DNA from: Arcicella rosea
GTDB taxonomy: Bacteria > Bacteroidota > Bacteroidia > Cytophagales > Spirosomataceae
Assembly (NCBI RefSeq): GCF_014204325.1
Contig: NZ_JACHKT010000035.1
Span: 1-55,920 of the forward strand
Length of the DNA stretch: 55,920 nucleotides
Direction of reading: 5' to 3'
Positions 26,484-35,172 of this stretch are shown here, piece after piece (within the stretch, counting starts at the first letter, position 1; every line of letters starts with the position of its first letter). The notes below the pieces were generated by a model. It saw only the letters and a program-made list of their open reading frames with translations. It was not told the origin of the DNA and made no database searches. Made by a program: the position numbers and the translations under genes.

Positions 26484-26517
26484 TCGGGTTGGAAACCCGA
26501 GTTACGGTTTTGATTAT
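26484..26517 (-). repeat. Right 34-bp inverted repeat of the ATPase/HNH cassette
   Basis: This is the inverted partner of 24265-24298, agreeing at 31 of 34 bases, with the same hairpin (tcgggtt-gga-aacccga, 26484-26500) on the inner side and acggttttgattat on the outer side. It lies 24 bases after the HNH gene stop and just before the response regulator gene. Confidence 0.75.
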
Positions 26518-26537
26518 CAACTCGACCTTCAGATTTT

Positions 26538-27230
26538 ATGGAAAATAATAAAAAAATATTACTCATCGAAGATGATAAAAGGGTTTCTGATAGTCTGAGA
26601 AATGGATTAGAGAAAAAGAATTATATCGTCGAACCCGCCTACGATGGTTTTATGGGAGCTAGTTTGGCTACCAATAATACCTATGATTTGATTTTGCTAG
26701 ACATCAATTTGCCTTTAATGAATGGTTTTGAAGTCTGTAAAATTATTCGTCAAAATAATATTCTTACGCCGATTTTAATGCTTACTGCGATGGGAGAGGT
26801 AGATGATAAAGTAAAAGGATTAGAAGAGGGTGCTGACGATTATATGGTTAAACCTTTTGAATTTAGAGAGCTAACCGCTAGAATTCAGGCTTTGATTCGA
26901 CGTGCGAACCAACAACAAGATGTGAGTACGGAGATTTTACGAGAAGCCAATTTGGCGATGAATTTAAGAAGTAAAACCGTAAGCCGAGATGAGCAAAGTA
27001 TTGAACTAACAGCCAGAGAATTTGAACTGCTGGAATATATGCTTAGAAATAAAGGAAGAGTATTATCCAAAATGGATATTGTAGAAAATGTTTGGGATTT
27101 GAATTTTGATACAAGTACCAACATCGTTGAAGTATATATTAATTACCTCCGCAAAAAGATAGACCGTGAGTTTGAGCCTAAACTTATTCATACTAAAACA
27201 GGCTTAGGATATGTATTAAAAACGCTGTAA
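26538..27230 (+). CDS. OmpR/PhoB-family response regulator
   Basis: 230 residues. The receiver domain (about 1-118) has the acidic pocket EDD, the phosphorylated Asp in LILLDINLPLMNGFEV, the conserved Thr in MLTAMGE and Lys in YMVKPFEFRELTARI. The C-terminal winged-helix DNA-binding domain (about 130-228) shows LTAREFELLEYMLRNKGRVLS and VYINYLRKKID...IHTKTGLGYVL. It forms a two-component pair with the kinase 95 bases downstream. The pair resembles ArlRS/CusRS-type systems that respond to envelope or metal stress, but the signal is unknown. Confidence 0.93.
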   Translation: MENNKKILLIEDDKRVSDSLRNGLEKKNYIVEPAYDGFMGASLATNNTYDLILLDINLPLMNGFEVCKIIRQNNILTPILMLTAMGEVDDKVKGLEEGADDYMVKPFEFRELTARIQALIRRANQQQDVSTEILREANLAMNLRSKTVSRDEQSIELTAREFELLEYMLRNKGRVLSKMDIVENVWDLNFDTSTNIVEVYINYLRKKIDREFEPKLIHTKTGLGYVLKTL

Positions 27231-27325
27231 GTCGCATCTGTAAGATAAACGACTTCATTGTATGAACTAATTGTGGTATTAAAATTCATAACTCATCAGT
27301 CACAATTTATCACTATTAGTAATAC

Positions 27326-28693
27326 ATGCAAATTCGTTATAAAATAGCCATTCAGTTTACCATCATTGTAGCGATTATCTTGCTGATTTTCTCTGCCATT
27401 GTTTTTCTTCGGGCAGAAAGTCAACGCAAAAAAAACTTCTATGACCGCCTGCAAGCTCGTTCAAATACTACCGCTCGTTTGTTGGTAGATGTACAAGAAT
27501 TTACCCCCAGATTATTGAAATTAATGGACAGTAATTCGTCTTTGCGTTTGCCCGACGAAGAAGTATTTGTCTATAATTTTAGAAATGAGCTACTATATAC
27601 CAATGTAGAAAAGCGAGCGAATTATCTTAATAATCATTTATTGGAAATGGTTCGGAAGGAGGGAAGAGTCACTTTTGAAAGTAATCAAAGACAAGTAATT
27701 GGGATATTGTTCGAAGGGAAATTCGACCGTTTTGTGGTAATAGCTTCTGCCACGGATAGCGTCGGCATTGAACAAAAAGAGAATCTTATCAAAACATTAG
27801 CCATCGGTTTATTGTCGGGAATACTTATCACAATAGCTTTAGGAGTATTTTTTGCCAGTCAAGCCCTGAAACCGATTCAATCAGTGAATGAAGAAATTTC
27901 AAGGATTACGGCTCATAATCTTAAAAAGAGATTAGACGAAGGCAATGGTAAAGATGAAATTGCAGCCCTTGCTGTAAATTTCAATAGTATGCTTCATCGA
28001 CTCGAAATGGCATTTATTCAGCAAAAACAATTTGTGTCACAAGCCTCGCACGAACTTAGAACGCCCTTGGCTGCTTTAAAAACAGAAGTACAAGTAGGCT
28101 TGGATGAGGAGTATTCCGCAAAGGAATATCAACAAATCTTAAATAATATTTTGAATGATACCGAAAGACTTATTCAATTATCCAATGGTTTATTGCAATT
28201 AGCTAAAGCCACAGATGATGGTGAAAAGTTTACTTTTGAGGTGCTTAGGACGGAAGATATTTTATTGAATGCCCAGAAAACAGTGCAGCAAATTCATCAA
28301 GATTATCGCATTACTTTTGATTTTGAAATCATTCCAGAAGAAGATAACCTTACTTTAATTGAAGGAAATCAAGTTTTGTTAGAAAACCTTTTTGTCAATT
28401 TGTTAGAAAACGCTTGTAAATACTCTGCCAATCAACAAGCCAATATTTTGTTAAGTTTTGATAAAAAGTATTGTATCGTAAAAATCCAAGACAAAGGAAT
28501 TGGTATTTCAAAAAGTGATTTGCCCAATATTTTTAATCCTTTTTATCGTGCCAGAAATACCAATAATATCAAAGGATTTGGCGTGGGTTTATCGGTAGCC
28601 AAACATATTATTGAACTTCACAATGGCATTATTCAAGTAAAAAGCAAATTGAATTTAGGAACTGAATTCGTTGTAAAAATTCCACATCAATGA
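27326..28693 (+). CDS. Membrane sensor histidine kinase
   Basis: 455 residues. The first membrane helix is at about 8-28 (FTIIVAIILLIFSAIVFL) and an extracytoplasmic sensor of about 130 residues follows. The second helix is at about 156-178 (LAIGLLSGILITIALGVFFA), then HAMP (ALKPIQSVNEEISRITAHNL). The HisKA domain has the phospho-accepting His in FVSQASHELRTPLAALKTEV. The ATPase domain has NLLENACKYS (N box), IQDKGIGISKSDLPNIFNPF (G1/F boxes) and GFGVGLSVAKHI (G2). It phosphorylates the response regulator encoded just upstream. The gap between the two genes holds only degenerate tcataactcatcagtcac-type words. Confidence 0.93.
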   Translation: MQIRYKIAIQFTIIVAIILLIFSAIVFLRAESQRKKNFYDRLQARSNTTARLLVDVQEFTPRLLKLMDSNSSLRLPDEEVFVYNFRNELLYTNVEKRANYLNNHLLEMVRKEGRVTFESNQRQVIGILFEGKFDRFVVIASATDSVGIEQKENLIKTLAIGLLSGILITIALGVFFASQALKPIQSVNEEISRITAHNLKKRLDEGNGKDEIAALAVNFNSMLHRLEMAFIQQKQFVSQASHELRTPLAALKTEVQVGLDEEYSAKEYQQILNNILNDTERLIQLSNGLLQLAKATDDGEKFTFEVLRTEDILLNAQKTVQQIHQDYRITFDFEIIPEEDNLTLIEGNQVLLENLFVNLLENACKYSANQQANILLSFDKKYCIVKIQDKGIGISKSDLPNIFNPFYRARNTNNIKGFGVGLSVAKHIIELHNGIIQVKSKLNLGTEFVVKIPHQ

Positions 28694-28870
28694 TATTTTG
28701 TACTTTCTAATCAAATTCTAATGTTAGGTTAAGCTCATCTTAAGATTAAAACGAGACCTTTGACGTATAAACAGTGTTCTTCTTATTTGAGATAAAAATC
28801 AAGATTTGATAAACATGAAATAATGATGGGATTTCTGTTATAACGTAGTAGAATAATTTGATCTGTTAAG

Positions 28871-28903
28871 GAATCACCGTTAGTTATGCTGACGGTGATT
28901 TTT
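28871..28903 (+). terminator. Terminator after the two-component operon
   Basis: Stem aatcaccgt/acggtgatt (28872-28880 with 28892-28900), an 11-base loop and a T-run. It ends the regulator/kinase transcript and isolates nhaD. The rest of 28694-28958 is AT-rich sequence in which I see no gene. Confidence 0.75.
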
Positions 28904-28958
28904 GTGAGTAATCATTTCTGTAAATATTTAACCAAATCCATATTCTTAAACCATAACG

Positions 28959-30230
28959 ATGCAAACTTTATTAATTCTTACTTTTGTAATTGGCTATTTG
29001 GCAATTGCTTTTGAACACACCATTCATCTTAACAAAACGGCAACTGCTTTAATAACAGGGGTATTATGTTGGACGATTTACATTCTTTTCGACCATGAAC
29101 CTGCTAAAGTTGGCGAAGAATTATCACATCATTTAGGCAGCGTTTCTGAAATACTTTTCTTTCTTTTAGGGGCGATGACTATCGTGGAATTGATTGATTC
29201 TCATTATGGTTTCAAGATTATTACCGATAAAATTACCAGTAAAAACAAAGTTACTTTACTTTGGATAATCAGTTTGATTACCTTTTTCTTATCGGCTGCT
29301 TTAGATAATCTTACCACGGCCATTGTAATGGTTTCTGTTTTGCGAAAATTGATTAAGGATAAAGAAACACGAATGTTTTTTGCAGGAATTGTCATTATTG
29401 CTGCCAATGCAGGTGGGGCTTGGTCGCCGATTGGCGATGTTACAACAACAATGCTTTGGATTGGCGGACAAGTTACTGCAACGGCTATCATCAAAGGATT
29501 GTTGATTCCGAGTTTGGTTTCCCTTTTTGTACCACTGATTTATCTTTCGTTTACGATGAAAGGAAATATTACCTCGCCATCTTCTAAAATTAGTGTAGAA
29601 AATGAAACGTATTTGGCTAGAAAACACTCTATAATAATGCTTTCAACAGGTTTGGGGATGCTTCTATTCGTACCAATCTTTAAAACCGTTACACATTTAC
29701 CTCCTTACATGGGTGTGCTTTTAGGCTTAGGAGTTGTGTGGGTTGTTTCAGAAATACTTCATCATGGCAGAGATGATGCTGAGAAAAAACCTTTTTCAGT
29801 TGCACACGCACTGAGTAAGATTGATTCTTCGAGTATTTTATTTTTCTTGGGAATTTTGTTAGCGATTGGTTCTTTAGAAGCAACACATTTGTTGACGGCT
29901 CTCGCTACTTGGATGGACAGTAGTATCGGTAATCAAGATGTGATTGTATTTGCAATAGGTATAGCTTCGGCTATAATAGATAATGTTCCTTTGGTGGCAG
30001 CATCAATGGGAATGTATGATTTAGCAAGTTTCCCGACGGATTCAAAACTTTGGGAGTTTATGGCTTATTGTGCAGGTACGGGAGGAAGTATTTTAATCAT
30101 TGGTTCAGCTTCTGGTGTAGCTGTAATGGGTATGGAAAAGATAGACTTTATGTGGTATCTAAAAAAAATAAGTTTGTTGGCTTTTGTTGGTTATTTAGCT
30201 GGAGCTATTACTTATTTGATACTTTTTTAA
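28959..30230 (+). CDS. nhaD: NhaD-type sodium/proton antiporter
   Basis: 423 residues with about 11-12 membrane helices (ion transporter superfamily). NhaD character is seen in the N-terminal VIGYLAIAFEHTIHLNKTATAL, in LSHHLGSVSEILFFLLGAMTIVELIDSHYGF, in FLSAALDNLTTAIVMVSVLRKL (the SALDNLTT ion-site motif), in ANAGGAWSPIGDVTTTMLWI and in IDNVPLVAASMGMYDL. It exchanges internal Na+ or Li+ for protons across the inner membrane. It is monocistronic, with terminators on both sides. Confidence 0.92.
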   Translation: MQTLLILTFVIGYLAIAFEHTIHLNKTATALITGVLCWTIYILFDHEPAKVGEELSHHLGSVSEILFFLLGAMTIVELIDSHYGFKIITDKITSKNKVTLLWIISLITFFLSAALDNLTTAIVMVSVLRKLIKDKETRMFFAGIVIIAANAGGAWSPIGDVTTTMLWIGGQVTATAIIKGLLIPSLVSLFVPLIYLSFTMKGNITSPSSKISVENETYLARKHSIIMLSTGLGMLLFVPIFKTVTHLPPYMGVLLGLGVVWVVSEILHHGRDDAEKKPFSVAHALSKIDSSSILFFLGILLAIGSLEATHLLTALATWMDSSIGNQDVIVFAIGIASAIIDNVPLVAASMGMYDLASFPTDSKLWEFMAYCAGTGGSILIIGSASGVAVMGMEKIDFMWYLKKISLLAFVGYLAGAITYLILF

Positions 30231-30241
30231 TGGATGTTAGT

Positions 30242-30281
30242 GAATTGCCAATAAATCATACAAACAATTTATTGGCAATTC
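30242..30281. terminator. Bidirectional terminator between nhaD and the LytS-type kinase
   Basis: A perfect 15-bp stem gaattgccaataaat (30242-30256) with 30267-30281 and a 10-base loop, lying between two converging genes. The minus-strand gene stops at 30283, directly beside the stem. Confidence 0.7.
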
Positions 30282-30282
30282 G

Positions 30283-31308
30283 CTATATCATAATTGAAAT
30301 TGTTGCTTCAACATAATCATCTTTTTGGGTTAATGTAAAAGATGCTTTGTCTTGAAAATTCAAAAACAAACGTTTTTGTAAATTCTTCATTCCAACGCCG
30401 TCTTCACTAGCCGTACTTACAATTTTTCCTGTGTTTATTACCTTTAGTGTAAAAATATTTTGACTATAATCTGATATAATTCTTAATTTCCCACCTAATT
30501 TGTTTTTACCAATTCCATGCTTGATTGCATTTTCAACTAAAAGTTGTACCGACATCGGAGGAATACTTAAACTTAATGTTTCGGGTTTAATATCGAAAGA
30601 GTAATCTAAACGTTTTTCATACCTTATTTTTTCAAGGAAAAGATAATCTCTGACTAAAGTCAATTCCATAGACAAAGGCACTAATTGCTGATTGCCCATG
30701 CTCAAAGACGTTCTCAGTAATTGAGAAAGCTCAGTCAAAGCTTGACGAGCAAGTTCTGGGTCGAAAATCGTGAGAGCCTTAATACTGTTGATGGCATTAA
30801 AAAGAAAATGTGGATTAAGTTGATTTTTCAGGTTTTCAAGTTCTGCCGTTTTCAAGGACATTTCTGCATTTGCCAATTCTAATTCTTTCTTTTGGGCTTT
30901 TCTGTTGCTTAGGAAGAGGTGAAAAAACAGAAACCAAATAATAACATATCGCACAGATTCAATAAAAAATTGATAATAATCATAAGCTTCTAAAGCGATG
31001 CCCATACTTGGTTTTCGGTAACGTTGAAAACCAAAAAAGTAATCAATCAAGAAAAAAACTAAGCCCAAGAGTAAGGAAGAAACGAAAGGGAAAACAATCA
31101 TCTGTCCGTTTTCTCGGTCTTTGGTTAAATAAATTTTTGCATAAAAGTGTGTAAAAAAAAGACCCACCAAGAAATTAATCGTTAGGTAGGAACCCAATTG
31201 CATGGGCTGGTTGAAGTATTTTGTTGTTGGTTGTCTAAGAACAAGTGTCGTAAAGAGCCACCAAGAAACTTGCATTATCCAATAAACTCGGTATGAGAAA
31301 AAATTCAT
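30283..31308 (-). CDS. LytS/YehU-type sensor histidine kinase
   Basis: 341 residues from the ATG at 31308 (MNFFSYRVYWIMQVSWW). The longer frame to 31380 would overlap the upstream gene by 17 bases. Four hydrophobic helices fill about residues 10-150 (YLTINFLVGLFFTHFYA, SSLLLGLVFFLIDYFFG, YVIIWFLFFHLFLS). Then comes the His_kinase domain with the phosphoacceptor in LKNQLNPHFLFNAINSIKAL and an ATPase domain with LVENAIKHGIGKN and GVGMKNLQKRL. Such kinases normally pair with a LytTR-domain regulator, which is not found nearby. It follows the metallopeptidase/barrel gene on the same strand by 55 bases and may be co-transcribed with it. Confidence 0.88.
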   Translation of the reverse strand: MNFFSYRVYWIMQVSWWLFTTLVLRQPTTKYFNQPMQLGSYLTINFLVGLFFTHFYAKIYLTKDRENGQMIVFPFVSSLLLGLVFFLIDYFFGFQRYRKPSMGIALEAYDYYQFFIESVRYVIIWFLFFHLFLSNRKAQKKELELANAEMSLKTAELENLKNQLNPHFLFNAINSIKALTIFDPELARQALTELSQLLRTSLSMGNQQLVPLSMELTLVRDYLFLEKIRYEKRLDYSFDIKPETLSLSIPPMSVQLLVENAIKHGIGKNKLGGKLRIISDYSQNIFTLKVINTGKIVSTASEDGVGMKNLQKRLFLNFQDKASFTLTQKDDYVEATISIMI

Positions 31309-31363
31309 ATTAGATGTACCAATTTGAACTGATAGATTATTTCTCAAACATAAATGTTTTTTC

Positions 31364-34288
31364 TTAAAAACCAATATCAATTACCAAGGGTTGAAAGATA
31401 AATCGTCCTTGATTTGGTAAATAAATCCCTCTACAACCTGCTTCAAATTGTTGTGAGAAACGCAAAAGATGGAACTGAGCGGTAAAATCAAAGCCGATTG
31501 AAGTGAAATTTCCTTTATCTGAACCTTTAAAAGTAACCGTTTGACCATTTCGAACTTCTGTCCAGTTATAATTGGTTTCACCTTGACCAAAATCTGCGAA
31601 GAAATTAGCTTTTAATCTTTTTAAATAAACTAATCTTCCAAAATTCCAGTCGGGATCTAATAATGGTAAACGATATTCTACTGAACCTGTACTAAGGTTT
31701 TCAAAAGCACGATAGTTATAACCTCTAGGAAAAAACGTTGGACTACCAAAAATATATACTTTGCTATTAGGTGAACCATTCGGATTTTTAAAACCACTCT
31801 GATTTTGTAAAGCTGCTCTTAAACGAATGCTATGATGTTTTAAAAAACCTGGGACATAAATACTTCCCTGAATCGCTGTCAATCCACCATTCAAATCTCC
31901 GCCAAAAGGCATATTTCGTGCATAAAAACTAATACTTTGTCCCCAACGTGGTGCTACGTCTCTCAAGGCTCTTTTCAATTGTCTTGAATATGCGAAAGTA
32001 TAAATCATTGAATTGACATTACCATTGAAACTTTCAGAAAGGTAACGGTCTTGTAAATCGTAGCCAGATACTTGTGAAATAGCCGTATTTACGCCAATTT
32101 CCATGGATTGATAATACTTGGAACGAGTAAAATTAAATGGTAAACTCACTCCCAATACCATTTGTTGCTGATTCCATTTATCAGATCTTAAACTATCTCT
32201 TGGACTGCTTTTATCTATATAAATATCCGTTTGACGTTGCCCGTTGGTATAGTTCAAATTGATTTTTGGATACCAAGCTTCAAAACTTAAATCAGCGAAG
32301 AATTGCCCAGTTTTTTCGTTGGCATTGTATGAATAACCAGTACTAATGGCAGTAGTACTTAATAAATCTTGAGAAGTTAGACCAACGTTAAGATTATTGC
32401 TATTTGAACTAAAAACTGCACCCCAATTATAAATATTAAAAATATTGGCTTTGCTATAAGGCTTGGTTTCGTAAACTTGATTTGGGATATTTTTGAGTAA
32501 GTTTTCTCCTGCTTCTTGAACCAGCATTTGTCCAAAAAACTTTACAGGTTTATTCAGAGATTCATCAAAAGCCAAGAAATTAGTAGGATTAAAAGGCATT
32601 TCAACTATGCGATTACCATTTTCGGTAAAATCGTTGAAGTAAAGCGTTTTTCCATCACTTGAAATGGCAGGATTAAAAGCACCAAATTTTCGATTAGTTA
32701 CTTGAAAACGCTTTTTTGTTTTTGTATCAAAAGCAAAAATATTATCAATTCCTGTTACTCCTGAATTAAATAAAATGTAATCGCCTACTTTTATAGGATG
32801 AGCGATGTTTTCAGTAATTGGCGAAAATAATTCTTTTTCAAAATTGCTTTCAGGATTAATGGTAACGATGTTTTTTTTGTCATCAAGTAATTTTACAGCA
32901 ATAATTTCATTGTTTTCCGTCCAACGTGGATGCAAGTAAAAAGCATTTTTAGGATTCTGAATTCTTGCAATTTCCTGTCCATTTTCAGCCTCTAAAATCA
33001 CTAAACTACATTTATTTTCAGGAGTATTTTCTATCACTACAATTTTACTAGCATCGTTTGATAAAGCTGGTGCTGTAAATTTTGTTTTGTGAGTAAGTGT
33101 TTTTGTTATTTCTGTATTAAAATCATACATTTTGATGACAGAAAAATCTTTTTGTCCCCAACGGACATCAAAATTAAATTCAGACCAAACTACTTTTGAA
33201 CCTGCAGTAGAGAGTATTCCTGCATTATTGAAAATACCTAATTCAAGTAATTTTTCTTCATTATTTTCCTTATCTAATAATACAAATTGTTGAATATCAG
33301 CCAAGCCAGATTTCAAGGCAATAATTCTGCCATCAGGAATAATTTGTGGAAATTCGTACTGCGTAAAAAACTTGTTTTTTGAAGTTTTCAAAGGAGAAAC
33401 TGCTGTTTCTTGAATGTCTTTTAACTGTGTTTCCCAAGCTTGTTTGGCATCATCAAAAGCATTTTTGTAAAGTTGTTCTGTTTTTAAACCTGTAACTTTT
33501 TTGATATTATTCGAAAAAGAAAAAGGATAAAAAGGCATTTTGTATGTTCCTTCCAAAATTTTATCCCAAGCATCGGCTCCGTACTTGGTTTTCATATAAG
33601 ACGTCATCAAATAACCATTTACATAATGATTAGGAATGAAATTTTTATATGAACCACTTACGGCTTTAGCATAACTATAAGTGCCTTTTGTCAGCAACTG
33701 TGTACGCAAAGCCATATCAAAAGTAGGAATTTTTCCTCTTCCAGAATGAGTCAATGCAGATTCTGTTCCAACCGCATCGCCTTCTGTAAACCAATTAGGA
33801 ACAGCCAAAGAGTTGATGATGCCCAAACCATTGTTTCCAAAAAGAGTGTGCATTAATTTGGTAGTTCCTGTTAATGCTTTGTCGTATTGAACGATGTGCC
33901 GAAATTCATGGATTGCTAATAAATCTAACCAATTGTTAGTGCCGAGTAAAGTATAGTCTTGCGGAGGAGTAATATAAAATTCTGAACGACGAGGAAACAA
34001 AGTAACAAAACCATTTGAAACAGTCGTTTGATTTTGAAGAAGTATAGCAATCGGACGTGGATTTTTTCCAAGTGTTTTACTGACAGGCTGATAAACTGTT
34101 TCTAATACATTGGCGGTTCTTTCACCTAATGACTGGATATTGCTAGGAAAAATTAAGCGAAAGTGAGGTGTTTTAATCTGTGACCATTTCAGCGAAGCAG
34201 GGTTTTGAGATAAATTGACAGCGTTTTCTTGAGCAAAAATTTGGCATCCACCAATCATGATGAATAAAAAAAAGAATACTCTTCTCAT
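31364..34288 (-). CDS. Predicted outer-membrane metallopeptidase/beta-propeller/barrel fusion protein
   Basis: 974 residues with a signal peptide (residues 1-20, ending QIFAQ). Residues about 35-260 look like a gluzincin peptidase: HEFRH at 127-131 fits HExxH and E169 in NWFTEGDAVG is the expected third zinc ligand. Residues about 290-600 contain repeated short blades with Ser/Asp-Gly turns (PQIIPDGRIIAL, PALSNDASKIVVI, PRWTENNEIIAV, PAISSDGKTLYF), as in TolB-like propellers. From about 640 the sequence is amphipathic beta, ending in a BamA/Omp85-like part (GSVEYRLPLLDPDWNFGRLVYLK). The combination suggests a surface or outer-membrane protein that binds and perhaps cleaves protein. The peptidase call is by motif only. 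Confidence 0.65.
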   Translation of the reverse strand: MRRVFFFLFIMIGGCQIFAQENAVNLSQNPASLKWSQIKTPHFRLIFPSNIQSLGERTANVLETVYQPVSKTLGKNPRPIAILLQNQTTVSNGFVTLFPRRSEFYITPPQDYTLLGTNNWLDLLAIHEFRHIVQYDKALTGTTKLMHTLFGNNGLGIINSLAVPNWFTEGDAVGTESALTHSGRGKIPTFDMALRTQLLTKGTYSYAKAVSGSYKNFIPNHYVNGYLMTSYMKTKYGADAWDKILEGTYKMPFYPFSFSNNIKKVTGLKTEQLYKNAFDDAKQAWETQLKDIQETAVSPLKTSKNKFFTQYEFPQIIPDGRIIALKSGLADIQQFVLLDKENNEEKLLELGIFNNAGILSTAGSKVVWSEFNFDVRWGQKDFSVIKMYDFNTEITKTLTHKTKFTAPALSNDASKIVVIENTPENKCSLVILEAENGQEIARIQNPKNAFYLHPRWTENNEIIAVKLLDDKKNIVTINPESNFEKELFSPITENIAHPIKVGDYILFNSGVTGIDNIFAFDTKTKKRFQVTNRKFGAFNPAISSDGKTLYFNDFTENGNRIVEMPFNPTNFLAFDESLNKPVKFFGQMLVQEAGENLLKNIPNQVYETKPYSKANIFNIYNWGAVFSSNSNNLNVGLTSQDLLSTTAISTGYSYNANEKTGQFFADLSFEAWYPKINLNYTNGQRQTDIYIDKSSPRDSLRSDKWNQQQMVLGVSLPFNFTRSKYYQSMEIGVNTAISQVSGYDLQDRYLSESFNGNVNSMIYTFAYSRQLKRALRDVAPRWGQSISFYARNMPFGGDLNGGLTAIQGSIYVPGFLKHHSIRLRAALQNQSGFKNPNGSPNSKVYIFGSPTFFPRGYNYRAFENLSTGSVEYRLPLLDPDWNFGRLVYLKRLKANFFADFGQGETNYNWTEVRNGQTVTFKGSDKGNFTSIGFDFTAQFHLLRFSQQFEAGCRGIYLPNQGRFIFQPLVIDIGF

Positions 34289-34322
34289 AGATTTTACACA
34301 GTAAAAATTGGTTAGGAAATGG

Positions 34323-34351
34323 AAATAGTCGCTCCACGAGAACGACTATTT
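34323..34351. terminator. Hairpin terminator
   Basis: Stem aaatagtcg/cgactattt (34323-34331 with 34343-34351) and an 11-base loop, followed on the plus strand by TTAATTTTTT. It lies between the stop at 34363 and the start at 34288 of two minus-strand genes. The T-run is weaker in the minus direction. Confidence 0.5.
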
Positions 34352-34362
34352 TTAATTTTTTA

Positions 34363-35130
34363 CTATAAATATGCTTCAAATTTTTGATATAAATCTACAA
34401 TGTAAGCTCTGTTTCCATTCGGATTTTTTAAGCTTTTCGTGAATTCATACCAAAAACCATCACCAATTGAAATGAATTTTCCAACGGTTTTGGGTTCAGC
34501 TTTTTGTGCTTTATCAGTGATAAAATCACCGATGAAAATGTGTTGTAATAAATCGCTGGCTTCTTCCCAAGAAAGATTTTTACTTTCTTCAATTCCATTC
34601 GTAGTGGTTGACGCAAGTACTTTTCTATCGGTATAATGTAAATTCAATTCAAATGTTGAAGTACTTTTATCTTTTTCTATTTTTTTGAAAACCAATTGAA
34701 AAGGAGCTTCTTTGCCATAAGTTTCATAAACAGCTTGCGTAAGTTCTTGTAATAAATATTCCCAAACGTCTTGATTTACAGGATTTCCTTTTATTTTTTG
34801 ATTGATAGATATTTCCAAAAAATTCTGTTCTTCTTCCAATGCTTTAGTATTGAATTTTTCCGAAGTTTGACCAATAAGTTTTAGAATCGGAGCTTCCCAT
34901 GCTTTTGATAATTCGCCAGCCCAAGCCAAATCTTCATTGCCAGTAAAACCTTCTTCTAAAATTTCTTCGTCGGTCAATTCATCTCTGTAAGTATAGGCAA
35001 TCTCAAATTTTGTATCAATAAAGTTTTCTTTAAAATCTAAAGTGAGGAGAATTTGGTGTGAAAAAGGAGGAGGCAAAATGTCTGCTGTCTCGAATTTGAT
35101 TTCTAATTGTGATAATTTTTCTACTTTCAT
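34363..35130 (-). CDS. Uncharacterised cytoplasmic protein
   Basis: 255 residues, no signal peptide and no membrane helix. Acidic and rich in Glu, Phe and Leu, with an alternating alpha/beta look (LTLDFKENFIDTKFEIAYTYRDELTDEEILEEGFTG near the N-terminus, SIGDGFWYEFTKSLKN near the C-terminus). I recognise no catalytic motif. It lies 42 bases after menE on the same strand and ends before a hairpin, so it may be the second gene of a menE operon. No role in menaquinone synthesis can be argued from the sequence. Confidence 0.6.
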   Translation of the reverse strand: MKVEKLSQLEIKFETADILPPPFSHQILLTLDFKENFIDTKFEIAYTYRDELTDEEILEEGFTGNEDLAWAGELSKAWEAPILKLIGQTSEKFNTKALEEEQNFLEISINQKIKGNPVNQDVWEYLLQELTQAVYETYGKEAPFQLVFKKIEKDKSTSTFELNLHYTDRKVLASTTTNGIEESKNLSWEEASDLLQHIFIGDFITDKAQKAEPKTVGKFISIGDGFWYEFTKSLKNPNGNRAYIVDLYQKFEAYL

Positions 35131-35172
35131 GCTTTCTATTTTCCTTTAGTCATGTTGACTTCGCTATTTTTA

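Noticed and set aside
26538-28693. The two-component system as part of the ATPase/HNH cassette
   Set aside because: It lies outside the right inverted repeat and is an ordinary OmpR-type pair with no known link to Septu-like systems.
28694-28958. A sodium-sensing riboswitch in front of nhaD
   Set aside because: The only clear structure is a terminator hairpin belonging to the upstream two-component genes. I could not match a known riboswitch fold by eye.
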